The position numbers and the translations under genes are program-made. A stretch of 64,000 bases of DNA, taken from an uncultured Bacteroidales bacterium. Lineage in GTDB: Bacteria; Bacteroidota; Bacteroidia; Bacteroidales; WCHB1-69. The notes below the pieces were generated by a model. The model was not told the DNA's origin. It ran no database searches and worked only from the letters and a program-made list of their open reading frames with translations. Shown in pieces: positions 50,513 through 58,871 of this stretch. The stretch covers positions 1 to 64,000 of the forward strand of contig CAJOFJ010000003.1 of assembly GCA_905233625.1 (NCBI GenBank), written 5' to 3'. Within the stretch, counting starts at the first letter, position 1. Every line of letters begins with the position of its first letter.

Positions 50513-52006
50513 TTACTCGGCTTTTTTAGTGGTTTTTGCTTTCGTGGTTTTTTTTGGTTTTTCCTCGCCTTCGGTGGCCTCGGCCTTTTTGGCTCTGGTT
50601 TTCTTGGGTTTGGCCTCGGCTTCGGCGCTTGCCTCTTCGGCTTTTTCCTCAGCTTTCTTGGCTTTGGCAGGAGCTTTCTTCTTGGCGGGTTTGGCTTCAA
50701 CTTCCTTGCCGCTGGTGAAAGCTATGAAATCTTCGTAGCTGCCGCTCTTCTCCACGATGATGAAGTTGTTGCGGAGCACGTCCATGATTTTCACGTCATA
50801 CAGCTGGTCGTAAATGTTCTTCACGTCCTCTTTTTTCTTCAGGGCGTCGTTCACCAGGCTGTCCAGTCTGTCTTTCACATCTTCTTCTTTGAAGTTGCTG
50901 AAATAGTTGGCCATGAAGAAGTTGCGAACGTAGTTCTTCACATCGTCTTGGCTTACGTTGATGTTGTTGTCCTTTACCAGCTTGTTTTCAATCAGCTGCC
51001 ATTTGAAAGACTTCTGATAGTCAGCATATTTCTCTTCCAGTTTTTCAGCGGTCATGTCTTTCTGGGTCAGAAGGATATAGCGTTTGATGAATTCATCGGG
51101 GAAGCTGATGTTGACGCTGTCCAGCAGCACGCCGATTGCGTCGTTCATGAACTGGCGGTCGGTATAGTCTTTCCACTGTTTCTCGATTTGCTCTGCGCAG
51201 CTTTTCTCCAGTTGTTCTTTGGTGGTGATGTTACCATCGGGATAAGCTTTTTTGAAGAAGTCTTCGTTGAGTTCGGCAGGGGTGATACGGCCGATGCTGG
51301 TGATGGTCACATCATATTCGTACTGGTTGCCTTCTTCCAGGGGCTGGTCCACAATCTTCAGCACTTTCAGCACATTCTGCTCGTCCTCGAAAATCTTTCT
51401 CAACGCAACATGTACGGTGTCGTTAACTTTCTTGCCCATGAAAGCTTTGCGGCCTTCTTCGTTCAGTTCCTTGGTGAAGAAGAAGCTGTCCTTATCGTCG
51501 ATTTTGGCGGAGATGTAGTCGTCTTCACCAACTTCTTCGGGAGAAGTATATTCGCCATATCTGCGCTGCATCTGGTTCACCAGATTGTCGATTTCCTCTT
51601 GTGAAGCGGTGATTTTGAAGTTGGTCACCTGCTTGTTGAAGTCGATGTCGAACTGCGGTTGCAGGGCGTATTCATATACAAAAACGAAATTGTCGGGATT
51701 GTCGAAATCCACTTTTGACTTGTCCTCTACGGGAATGGGTTCGAGCATAATGTCAATCTTGTTGTCGCTGAGATATTTGTACAGCTCTTGTGACATCATG
51801 TTGTTGACCTCGTCGTAAGTGACGCTCTTTTCGTACATCTTCTTAATCATGGCCATAGGGGCGTTGCCTACTCTGAAACCCGGCACTTGGGCGGTGCGGC
51901 GGTATTTCTTCAACGCGGTTTCCACCTTGCCAGCATAGTCTTCTTTCGTAATTTCAATCGTCAGTTCCTGAACGTCTCCGTTTACTTTTTCGTTTTTAAT
52001 GTTCAT
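50513..52006 (-). CDS. tig: trigger factor chaperone
   Basis: Protein of 497 residues. The N-terminal ribosome-binding domain carries VPGFRVGNAPMAMIKKMY near residues 40-57 (signature GFRxGxxP), the middle PPIase-like domain is degenerate as usual in Bacteroidota, and the helical C-terminal arms follow. The last ~65 residues are a low-complexity Lys/Ala/Glu tail (PAKKKAPAKAKKAEEKAEEA and further), much longer than in E. coli. It assists nascent chains at the ribosome exit. First gene of tig-clpP-clpX; promoter at 52054-52061. Confidence 0.94.
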   Translation of the reverse strand: MNIKNEKVNGDVQELTIEITKEDYAGKVETALKKYRRTAQVPGFRVGNAPMAMIKKMYEKSVTYDEVNNMMSQELYKYLSDNKIDIMLEPIPVEDKSKVDFDNPDNFVFVYEYALQPQFDIDFNKQVTNFKITASQEEIDNLVNQMQRRYGEYTSPEEVGEDDYISAKIDDKDSFFFTKELNEEGRKAFMGKKVNDTVHVALRKIFEDEQNVLKVLKIVDQPLEEGNQYEYDVTITSIGRITPAELNEDFFKKAYPDGNITTKEQLEKSCAEQIEKQWKDYTDRQFMNDAIGVLLDSVNISFPDEFIKRYILLTQKDMTAEKLEEKYADYQKSFKWQLIENKLVKDNNINVSQDDVKNYVRNFFMANYFSNFKEEDVKDRLDSLVNDALKKKEDVKNIYDQLYDVKIMDVLRNNFIIVEKSGSYEDFIAFTSGKEVEAKPAKKKAPAKAKKAEEKAEEASAEAEAKPKKTRAKKAEATEGEEKPKKTTKAKTTKKAE

Positions 52007-52053
52007 TCTTATAAGGTTTTAATATTAATATTACTCATTAAAATTTTGGGGTG

Positions 52054-52061
52054 CAAAGATA
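52054..52061 (-). promoter_or_regulatory. TATCTTTG -7 box of tig-clpP-clpX
   Basis: Minus-strand TATCTTTGCACCCC, about 48 bp before the tig start. Confidence 0.75.
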
Positions 52062-52107
52062 CAAAAAAATGTTGAATTGTTTTTTTTTTTATTTGTTGAA
52101 TCGTTAA

Positions 52108-52308
52108 GACGGGGAGATGCTCACTATGTGAGCTCGGGTAGACACTCGCTTTGCTCGTTCGGGTAGACGCTCACTTTGTTCGCTCGGTAAGACGATTATC
52201 GTCTCTCCGTCTCCCCGAGTGCACGTAGTGCACGTCTTACCGAATGCACGCAGTGCATGTCTTCTCGTATAACCGAGTGCACGTAGTGCACGTCTCCACG
52301 CCTTACCG
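52108..52308 (-). repeat. compound palindromic element, copy 1
   Basis: About eight short hairpins joined by GGTAAGACG / CGGGGAGACG linkers. Examples are GTGCACTACGTGCAC, ATGCACTGCGTGCAT, CGCTCACTTTGTTCGCTCG and CACTCGCTTTGCTCGTTC. The centre reads AGACGATTATCGTCT. It is the reverse complement, unit by unit, of the copy at 52978-53176. It begins at the last base of the HAD gene. Confidence 0.85.
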
Positions 52309-52920
52309 CTACAACGTTCCCAGCGTCTCAATTGTTTCCCCTTCTTTTAGATGATAGGCATTCAGGCCGCAGCGGCGGGCGCCTTCGATGTGCTGGGGCG
52401 AATCGTCAATGAATAGGGTCTCGTCGGCCTGAAGCCCTTGCTCCTGCAAAATCCGCAGGAACCCCTCTTCCTTGGGCTTGCGTATATGTAGAATGTGCGA
52501 GAAATAGGCGGCCTGGAAGATGGTGTCGAAGAAGTCGAAGCCGAATTTTTTCTTCAGATGAGCCGTGAAACAGTCATAGTTGAACTGGTTGGTGTTGCTG
52601 AACAGGAACAGCTTGTACTTTTCTTTCAGTTTCAACAAAAAGTCCACTCTTGGCGCGGGCACATCTATCAGGATGGCGTTCCAGGCTTCCTCAATTTGCG
52701 CATTGGTCAGCGGTACTTCCGACAGGCGACGGATTTCCTCGCAGAATTCAGTCGTCGAAATCAGTCCCTCTTCAAACTTATCGATGAAGTCGGTTTGTTG
52801 TGCCTTGGAGTACAGGGCGATCAGATTGCCAGCCCCCATCCGTGCAAAAGCCTCTGCGATATTCTCGTAACGGATGTCGTAAATCACTCCGCCTAAATCA
52901 AATATGATGTTCTTGATCAT
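52309..52920 (-). CDS. HAD-family hydrolase (YihX-like)
   Basis: Protein of 203 residues. Motif I is IIFDLGGVIYDI (nucleophile Asp8), motif II LFLFSNTNQ, motif III the Lys in ILHIRKPKEEGF, and motif IV ETLFIDDSPQHIEGA. It fits HAD subfamily IA phosphatases of the YihX/FMN-hydrolase group that act on sugar or nucleotide phosphates. It lies between two inverted copies of a 200-bp palindromic element; its stop codon abuts copy 1. Substrate unknown. Confidence 0.9.
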   Translation of the reverse strand: MIKNIIFDLGGVIYDIRYENIAEAFARMGAGNLIALYSKAQQTDFIDKFEEGLISTTEFCEEIRRLSEVPLTNAQIEEAWNAILIDVPAPRVDFLLKLKEKYKLFLFSNTNQFNYDCFTAHLKKKFGFDFFDTIFQAAYFSHILHIRKPKEEGFLRILQEQGLQADETLFIDDSPQHIEGARRCGLNAYHLKEGETIETLGTL

Positions 52921-52958
52921 GTGTTCAAATTAAAGGGCAAAATTACGGAAATTTATTG

Positions 52959-52966
52959 TATCTTTG
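52959..52966 (+). promoter_or_regulatory. TATCTTTG -7 box upstream of the mutL operon
   Basis: TATCTTTGCACG, about 40 bp from the HAD start on the opposite strand. Transcripts would carry the whole palindromic element as leader before 53206. Confidence 0.7.
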
Positions 52967-52977
52967 CACGTTATTAT

Positions 52978-53176
52978 TTGACGGGAAGACATGCACTGCG
53001 TGCATTCGGGAAGACGTACACTAACGTGTACTCGGTTATACGAGGAGACGTGCACTGCGTGCACTCGGGGAGACGGGAAGACGATTTTCGTCTTACCGAG
53101 CGAGCACAGCGAGCGTCTCCTCGAACGAGTGCAGCGAGTGTCTTACCGAGCGAACGTAGTGAGCGTCTGTCCGTTT
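52978..53176 (+). repeat. compound palindromic element, copy 2
   Basis: Same modules in opposite orientation to copy 1: ATGCACTGCGTGCAT, GTACACTAACGTGTAC, GTGCACTGCGTGCAC, a centre AAGACGATTTTCGTCTT, then CGAGCACAGCGAGCG, CGAGTGCAGCGAGTG and CGAACGTAGTGAGCG. Stem bases vary but remain complementary. The element would be transcribed in the leader of the operon at 53206. Confidence 0.85.
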
Positions 53177-53205
53177 TAACGAATCAACAAATCAACAACA
53201 AAAAT

Positions 53206-53469
53206 ATGGCATTCAACTGGATAGACCGACCCGAAAAAAGAGAATTCCGCTACAAACCTCGCTTTTACCAAGCCGAGGAGGACAAACCTGTGGATAAATC
53301 AGGCGAGGATTTTGATCCCGACAAGTTCGCGGACCGACTGCACCGCAGCTGGGCTTCGAAACGCATGAGTCAGCAGGATCGCAACAAATTCCCGCTCAAA
53401 ACGGTGATTTGGCTGATGTTTATCGTGGTCATACTCGTTTTCTTCTTTGTTAAATTCATGAAATTATAA
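53206..53469 (+). CDS. small membrane-anchored protein upstream of mutL
   Basis: Protein of 87 residues from ATG 53206; the frame is open far upstream, but that part translates the palindromic element. Residues 1-62 are charged and hydrophilic (FNWIDRPEKREFRYKPRFYQ), and 66-83 form a single membrane helix (TVIWLMFIVVILVFFFV). It is not a family I can name. The stop overlaps the mutL ATG (TAATG), so the two are translationally coupled. Confidence 0.75.
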   Translation: MAFNWIDRPEKREFRYKPRFYQAEEDKPVDKSGEDFDPDKFADRLHRSWASKRMSQQDRNKFPLKTVIWLMFIVVILVFFFVKFMKL

Positions 53470-55343
53470 TGGCTGATATCATTCATCTGCTGCCCGATGC
53501 GGTGGCCAATCAGATTGCGGCCGGTGAGGTCATCCAGCGGCCTGCCTCCGTGGTGAAGGAGTTGCTCGAAAACGCTGTGGACGCCGGTGCTGACAATATC
53601 CAGCTGATTGTCAAGGATGCAGGACGCACCTTGATACAGGTGGTGGATAATGGCAAAGGCATGAGTTTTAACGACGCCCGCCTGTGCTTCGAACGGCATG
53701 CTACCTCCAAACTCAGCTCTGCTGACGATCTTTTCCGCTTGACTACCAAGGGTTTCCGTGGTGAGGCACTGGCTTCTATTGCCGCTATCGCCCATGTGGA
53801 ATTACGCACCAAAATGGCCGAGGATAGCACGGGCACCTTGCTGCTGATAGAGGGTTCGGAAGTGAAAGAGCATACTCCCACTGCTACCACCGACGGGACT
53901 TCCATTTCGGTGAAGAATCTGTTTTTCAATGTGCCGGCACGACGCAACTTTCTCAAGTCCGACAGTGTGGAGTTCGGCCATATTGAAGAGGAGTTCAATA
54001 GGGTGGTGCTGACGCATCAGGAACTGGCCTTTTCGCTGTATCACAATGGCAAATTGGTGCTGCAGTTGCAGCCGTCTAACTTCAAGCAGCGGATTGTCAA
54101 TGTTTTCGGGGCCCATTTCCAAGACAAGCTGTTCCCCGTGGAGCAACAGACAGATTTTATCAATATTTCAGGTTTTATTGCCAAGCCTGAAAACGCCAAA
54201 AAGAAAAAGAGTGAGCAGTATATGTTCATTAATCGACGGTATGTGCGCCATCCTTTGCTGAATTATGCGGTGGAAACGGCTTATTCAGAGCTGATTCCGG
54301 ATGGTTATAAGCCCGCCTATTTCATCAATCTGGAGGTGGATCCTGCCACTATTGATATCAATATCAGTCCCACCAAAGTGGATGTGAAGTTGCAAGACGA
54401 ACGTCTGGTGTTCGGTTTCCTCAATTCCACAGTGAAAAAGTCTCTGGGACAGATGTCGCTGACTCCACGCCTTGATTTTGACTACGAGCCGGGTATGGAT
54501 GTGTCGAATATGCCGAAAGATATGGAACTGAAGGAGCCTGCGGTGACGCATAATCCCAATTTCAACCCGTTCCACTCACATTCGGCAAGTAACGGCGGAC
54601 ATTCGTCTTATGGAGGCGGTTCTTACAACAAGCCATCTTCTTCACATAATGCCGATTTCGACACTTCCGGTTGGAGTGATTTTTTGCACTCGCTGAAGAC
54701 GGAAACCGTGCAGCAGGAACAGACAGAACACCCGACTTTGGACCTTCAACCTGTTGCCGAAACACAAGAAGAGACTCCGGTTGATGATGTTAAATGCTTG
54801 TCTATCAATAAAAAATATATTGTGGCGAATATTGCCGGAGGTTTGTCAGTGATTCATATTGCCCATGCCCGTGAGCGCATCTTGTACGAGCAGTATCTGA
54901 CGGCGATGCAGCAGAAGCCGATAACGGTACAGCAGTCGCTTTTTCCGGAGACCATCACTTTGTCACCGGCGAAAGCTGAAATGGTGAAAGAACTGAAGCC
55001 TGAACTGCTGAAACTGGGTTATGACCTCGAATCCATTGATGGCACGCATTTTGCGGTCAACGGAACACCTGTAGATGAGGAAGAGGATGTGCAGCAGGTG
55101 ATAGATGCCTTTCTGGAAAGCTATCAGTCGAATATGTTTCTGCATCGTGCTGACAAAGAGTCGAATATGGCGATGAGCATGGCCAAACAGAAATGCAACC
55201 AGTTCAAGCCGATGACCGAAATGTGTGAAATCAGGGATTTCCTGCGACAACTCTTCGATTGCCAGCTGTCTAATGTAAGCCCCGGTGGCAAGAAAATCAT
55301 CCACCAAATCGGGGAGGCGGAAATAGAAAAATGGTTTGATTAG
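53469..55343 (+). CDS. mutL: DNA mismatch repair protein MutL
   Basis: Protein of 624 residues. The GHKL ATPase is clear: VANQIAAGEVIQRPASVVKE, LLENAVDAGAD, VDNGKGM and TTKGFRGEALASIAAI. A Ser/Gly/His-rich linker lies at about 350-430. In the C-terminal domain the usual DQHxAHxR metal site of endonuclease-active MutL reads HIAHARERILYE, so the Asp, Gln and His are replaced. It may not nick DNA. The start overlaps the upstream small gene by one base; the 3' end overlaps the convergent parvulin gene by 4 bp. Confidence 0.94.
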   Translation: MADIIHLLPDAVANQIAAGEVIQRPASVVKELLENAVDAGADNIQLIVKDAGRTLIQVVDNGKGMSFNDARLCFERHATSKLSSADDLFRLTTKGFRGEALASIAAIAHVELRTKMAEDSTGTLLLIEGSEVKEHTPTATTDGTSISVKNLFFNVPARRNFLKSDSVEFGHIEEEFNRVVLTHQELAFSLYHNGKLVLQLQPSNFKQRIVNVFGAHFQDKLFPVEQQTDFINISGFIAKPENAKKKKSEQYMFINRRYVRHPLLNYAVETAYSELIPDGYKPAYFINLEVDPATIDINISPTKVDVKLQDERLVFGFLNSTVKKSLGQMSLTPRLDFDYEPGMDVSNMPKDMELKEPAVTHNPNFNPFHSHSASNGGHSSYGGGSYNKPSSSHNADFDTSGWSDFLHSLKTETVQQEQTEHPTLDLQPVAETQEETPVDDVKCLSINKKYIVANIAGGLSVIHIAHARERILYEQYLTAMQQKPITVQQSLFPETITLSPAKAEMVKELKPELLKLGYDLESIDGTHFAVNGTPVDEEEDVQQVIDAFLESYQSNMFLHRADKESNMAMSMAKQKCNQFKPMTEMCEIRDFLRQLFDCQLSNVSPGGKKIIHQIGEAEIEKWFD

Positions 55344-56194
55344 TGCGTGCTACCCGGCAGCGCGATCAGGCCTGTTTCCAGCGATTTTTTGTATAGTTCA
55401 TCCACTTTCTGCTGGATATAATCCTGTTTTTTCTGCTGGGTCAGCATCATGCGGGCTGCCGCAATCTCCTCTTCCGTTTCGTTAATGGTACGTTGGGATT
55501 TATAGTCCAGGAATACAATCAGATAGTGGTAATCCTGATCTTCCGTTTCAATATATTTGTTTTGGGTCAGAATAGATTCCTTGTTTTTGATTTCAATGGG
55601 AAATTCATTCTGGATATCGTCCAGATACAGCCAGGTATTGTCCTCTAAAAAATACTCGATGGAGTCGGCGCAAAGTTCCTCAATCCGCAGTTTTTCCTCA
55701 GCTCTTCGTTCGTCATCAAACAGTAATTCCTTCAGATCTTTGATGATTTTGGAATTTTTGGCGGTTTTTACATAATTGATTTTGATGATTTCGCGATTGA
55801 CGGTGTAGCGGCTTTCATATTTCTTGATGAACTGTTCCAATTCCTCGTCGCTTACTTCGAAAAGTGTGCTGTCGGCGGTGATGTAGTTGTAATAAGCGTT
55901 GATTAGCAGAGAATTCTTGTATTCTGCGACCTCTTTCTCGAAATTCTTCTGGCTGATGGGGAGAACTTGCAACGCTTCGTGAAGCAGAACCTGCTGTTGT
56001 ACCCATTCCTCAATCAAAAGCTGGGCAAGGCGTGCGCTGTCAGCGGGACTGTATGAGTCAGGAATCATCTGCGCCAGCTGGGATTGGTACAGCTTGGCAT
56101 GATAGGCTTCGGCTACCACAAGGTCTTTGGAGCCGCAAGATGCAAGTCCAATGGCAACAAAGAGGAAGAATACCAGCTTCTTACAGGCGCTCAT
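55340..56194 (-). CDS. SurA-like lipoprotein (parvulin-type partner)
   Basis: Protein of 284 residues from ATG 56194. The signal peptide ends in IGLASCGSK, so the Cys is lipidated. The mature part has the SurA-type N-terminal helices (LIEEWVQQQVLLHEALQVLP and LINAYYNYITADST), but no clear parvulin catalytic domain. It probably helps outer-membrane protein assembly together with the double-parvulin protein encoded 8 bp upstream. The longer frame start is inside that upstream gene. Confidence 0.8.
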   Translation of the reverse strand: MSACKKLVFFLFVAIGLASCGSKDLVVAEAYHAKLYQSQLAQMIPDSYSPADSARLAQLLIEEWVQQQVLLHEALQVLPISQKNFEKEVAEYKNSLLINAYYNYITADSTLFEVSDEELEQFIKKYESRYTVNREIIKINYVKTAKNSKIIKDLKELLFDDERRAEEKLRIEELCADSIEYFLEDNTWLYLDDIQNEFPIEIKNKESILTQNKYIETEDQDYHYLIVFLDYKSQRTINETEEEIAAARMMLTQQKKQDYIQQKVDELYKKSLETGLIALPGSTH

Positions 56195-56202
56195 AAGGGA
56201 GA

Positions 56203-57957
56203 TTATTTTTTCAGAATGGTAGCGTAAACATCTTCGTTGATGACGACGGGATATTTCTGGCGTAACTCTTGCAGCCACATTTCGTCCAAATGATTCTGGA
56301 ATTCAGTGATTACTACAGCCTTAATCTGACTGAGGGGCTTGTATTCCACTGGGTTGGCGTTGGGGTCGATAGGGTAGTTCTTTTTCACTTTCTCATAATA
56401 CTCGTGTAAACCAGCGGTGTCGGTAATGGCTTGAGTCCATACTTTTTGCGAGTTGATTTCGTACAGAATCATGCCGTCGTGGTATTCGTTGACCAATTCT
56501 CTGAAATCCGGATATTTGTTGATCAGATTCTCTTTCTCGTAATTATACAGTTCTTCCTCCATGAATTTCTCATATCTCTCTTTAAGGAATTTTTCCAGAG
56601 AGGTGGTCAAATCAATTCCTTGGAAGCGTGAAATATATTTCGCAAACTTCTGCGTTGTCAGTTGCTGGTCGGCGAATGTAGCCATCGGGGGCAAACTGGT
56701 GATGCCGGGCAGAGTAGTAATGTCGGTATTGGTGGACTGGAAATATTCCGTCGGGATATTGTCGCATAAGAATTTGATATCCTGATTCTTGCCGCTTTCT
56801 TCGTAGTTGTATTGTTGTTTCAGTTTGGCAATGAAAGATTCCTTGCTGATATAGCTTCGGTTATCGCGGCCAAGTTTCATTCTCAATGTTGACTCATAGT
56901 CTTCATTTACTGTCAGATAGTCTATAGAGTCAAGTTTGATAATATGCCAGCCGTAAACCGAGGCAACGGGCTGGGATGTCTCATGTTTTTTCAAGTGGAT
57001 GGTGCTGGAAACAAAATTGCCGGCGCGCTGGTTGGGGGCGAAGGCTTGCATACGGCCTTCTTTGATGTTGGTGGCGATATCGTCAGAATATTCTACAACC
57101 AGCTGGGCGAAAGGAACTCCTTGATTGAGTTTTTGCTGTATCTCCTCAATCTTGCCCTTGGCTTCTTCGCTCATGATGCCGTTCTTGGCATTTGTGTCGG
57201 AAATCAGGATGTGCGAAGCGTATATTTTCGAGATAGCAGGCACCACATCCTGAACGTAAATCAAATGGTAGCCGAAGCGTGTCCTTACAGGCATGGAAAC
57301 CATACCCACCGGAGTGTTATAAGCGCCTGTTTCAAAGGGGTATATCAGGTTGAAAACGGTGAAATAGCTGATATCACCCTTGTTGCCAATTTGTTTTTTC
57401 CCGTTTTGAGGGTTGATATAGTCACGGGCGGAAATATCCTCTGAATATTTGACAGCCGCTTCGTTGAAATCCATGCCTTTAAGAATCTGTTTTCTGATTT
57501 TCAGGGCTTTTTTGTATGCTGCCATAGTGTCTTTGGGATTGGCATCGGGAGCGCAGTTGATGAGGATGTGGGAGGCGTGTATGTGTTTTTTCGCGCGTTC
57601 CACACATTCGCGATACAGACGCTCGGTCATCTCGTTGTCTGTCAGATATTGCTGGGCCGACTGGTTGATATAAGACGACAGTTCGGCTTGGAAAGCGGCG
57701 GAGGTGTCAATTTTGAGCGCCTTTCCTTCTTTGACTTTTAATTTGAAATTGACATACAAATCTAAATAATCGCGCAATTCTTGTGCCGTTGTCTTCTTCA
57801 AATCGTTGTTTTTGGAGAAAGTATTGAGAAATTCCGCCTTCGAAACAGCCTCATCCCCTATGGTCATGAGCGGTTTTTCGGGATTAACTTGGGCGAAAAC
57901 CATACTTGCATACAGGGTGAAGGATAGTGCTAAGATGCTGATTAATAATTTTTTCAT
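56203..57957 (-). CDS. periplasmic peptidyl-prolyl isomerase with two parvulin domains
   Basis: Protein of 584 residues. A signal peptide (about 1-22, ILALSFTLYASMVFAQ) leads to a SurA-type helical region (DYLDLYVNFKLKVKEGKALK), then parvulin domain 1 starting HIHASHILINCAPD (about 122), domain 2 starting KIYASHILISDTNAK (about 246), and a helical C-terminus. These proteins isomerise prolines and carry outer-membrane proteins across the periplasm. It leads the SurA-like lipoprotein gene. Promoter TACATTTG on the minus strand at 57987-57994. Confidence 0.9.
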   Translation of the reverse strand: MKKLLISILALSFTLYASMVFAQVNPEKPLMTIGDEAVSKAEFLNTFSKNNDLKKTTAQELRDYLDLYVNFKLKVKEGKALKIDTSAAFQAELSSYINQSAQQYLTDNEMTERLYRECVERAKKHIHASHILINCAPDANPKDTMAAYKKALKIRKQILKGMDFNEAAVKYSEDISARDYINPQNGKKQIGNKGDISYFTVFNLIYPFETGAYNTPVGMVSMPVRTRFGYHLIYVQDVVPAISKIYASHILISDTNAKNGIMSEEAKGKIEEIQQKLNQGVPFAQLVVEYSDDIATNIKEGRMQAFAPNQRAGNFVSSTIHLKKHETSQPVASVYGWHIIKLDSIDYLTVNEDYESTLRMKLGRDNRSYISKESFIAKLKQQYNYEESGKNQDIKFLCDNIPTEYFQSTNTDITTLPGITSLPPMATFADQQLTTQKFAKYISRFQGIDLTTSLEKFLKERYEKFMEEELYNYEKENLINKYPDFRELVNEYHDGMILYEINSQKVWTQAITDTAGLHEYYEKVKKNYPIDPNANPVEYKPLSQIKAVVITEFQNHLDEMWLQELRQKYPVVINEDVYATILKK

Positions 57958-58077
57958 ATTATTATATATTATCAGATTTCATTCTGCAAATGTACATTAA
58001 ATTTTTTAAAAAAGAAAAATTTGAAAATATGTGTTTTCTATCAACAATTTTTGTATTTTTGCAGTCCCAAAAAACAA

Positions 58078-58135
58078 GTCTCCTTAGCTCAGCTGGTAGA
58101 GCAATTGACTCTTAATCAATGGGTCCAGGGTTCGA
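58078..58135 (+). pseudogene. tRNA-Lys (CTT), truncated
   Basis: The 5' acceptor GTCTCCT, D arm GCTC...GAGC, anticodon loop CTCTTAA (CTT) and 5' half of the T arm (CAGGG TTCGA) are intact. The rest of the T arm and the 3' acceptor strand (expected CCCTG then AGGAGAC) are missing. CTGAAATTAAGC follows directly. The loss is about 16 nt. Promoter TATTTTTG at 58054-58061 and a terminator at 58145 are in place. Confidence 0.8.
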
Positions 58136-58144
58136 CTGAAATTA

Positions 58145-58178
58145 AGCACTTACAAAAAATTGTAAGTGCTTTTTTTGT
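58145..58178 (+). terminator. Rho-independent terminator after tRNA-Lys
   Basis: AGCACTTACAA, loop AAAA, TTGTAAGTGCT and seven T. Confidence 0.92.
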
Positions 58179-58230
58179 TTTTATTCATCTTGTTTATGGA
58201 GTTTTCCGAAGGGATTTGTCAGTTGTTTTT

Positions 58231-58659
58231 TTATGCACAATCTTTTGTCTTCTTCACCCTGAATGTCAGATGCTTGATGAAGAGGAATTGGCAAACCGCC
58301 GCTAAAATGGTAGCCAAAAGTTTGCCGATAAAGTCATGCATGCCGAATTTGGTGATGAAGAGGAATACCAACAGCTGACTGAAAGCATAACCGATGAGGT
58401 TGACAATGAAGAACGACAGAAAACGCTGCCATACCTTGTCTTTGATTTTGAAGTTGAACTCACGGTTCAGGAAAAAGCTTGCGACCATGGCCACCTGGTA
58501 GCTGATGGTGTTGGCCAGCAGCTCGTGCATGTTCCAATGGGCAAGCAGGGTGAAAATCCCCACGTCAATGGCGGTGGTGATACAGCCGATGACACCATAC
58601 AGAATGAAATTGCGGTGCTGCTGGTATTGTTTATTGCAAAATTGTTGTACGTTTCCCAT
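58231..58659 (-). CDS. GtrA-family membrane protein
   Basis: Protein of 142 residues from ATG 58659; the frame opens 18 codons upstream, but the start of that extension translates AT-rich heptad repeats. Four membrane segments fit the GtrA family: FILYGVIGCITTAIDVGIFTL, then ANTISYQVAMVASFFLNREF, FFIVNLIGYAFSQLLVFLF, and a last one ending LFIKHLTFR. GtrA-like proteins are thought to move lipid-linked sugars across the inner membrane. Confidence 0.88.
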   Translation of the reverse strand: MGNVQQFCNKQYQQHRNFILYGVIGCITTAIDVGIFTLLAHWNMHELLANTISYQVAMVASFFLNREFNFKIKDKVWQRFLSFFIVNLIGYAFSQLLVFLFITKFGMHDFIGKLLATILAAVCQFLFIKHLTFRVKKTKDCA

Positions 58660-58694
58660 TTTATGTGTCGGTCGCGGTTTCACCGCATGTGCTT

Positions 58695-58860
58695 TTTTTA
58701 ATTCAAAATTCAAAATCCAAAAATCAAAATCATCATCCCCTTTGGCTCCCCCTGCGCAGCACTCCCCTCTTTATCTGGTTAATTTATTTGCACATTTGCT
58801 AATTAACTAATTTGCTAATTTCATTGGCACATTAGCACATTGATAATTGGCACATTTTTT
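58695..58860. repeat. AT-rich heptad and octad repeats
   Basis: AATTCAAAATTCAAAATCC units, then CACATTTGCTAATTAACTAA and TTTCATTGGCACATTAGCAC units between gtrA and rlmD. Confidence 0.7.
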
Positions 58861-58871
58861 CCTGCTCTCTA

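Noticed and set aside
52108-53176. CRISPR-like array, because short palindromic units are separated by linkers
   Set aside because: The linkers, not spacers, are conserved; the palindromes vary with compensation; unit length is irregular, and no cas gene is present.
52921-53205. N-terminal extension of the 87-residue membrane protein
   Set aside because: The extension translates the palindromic element; the ATG at 53206 gives a sensible protein.
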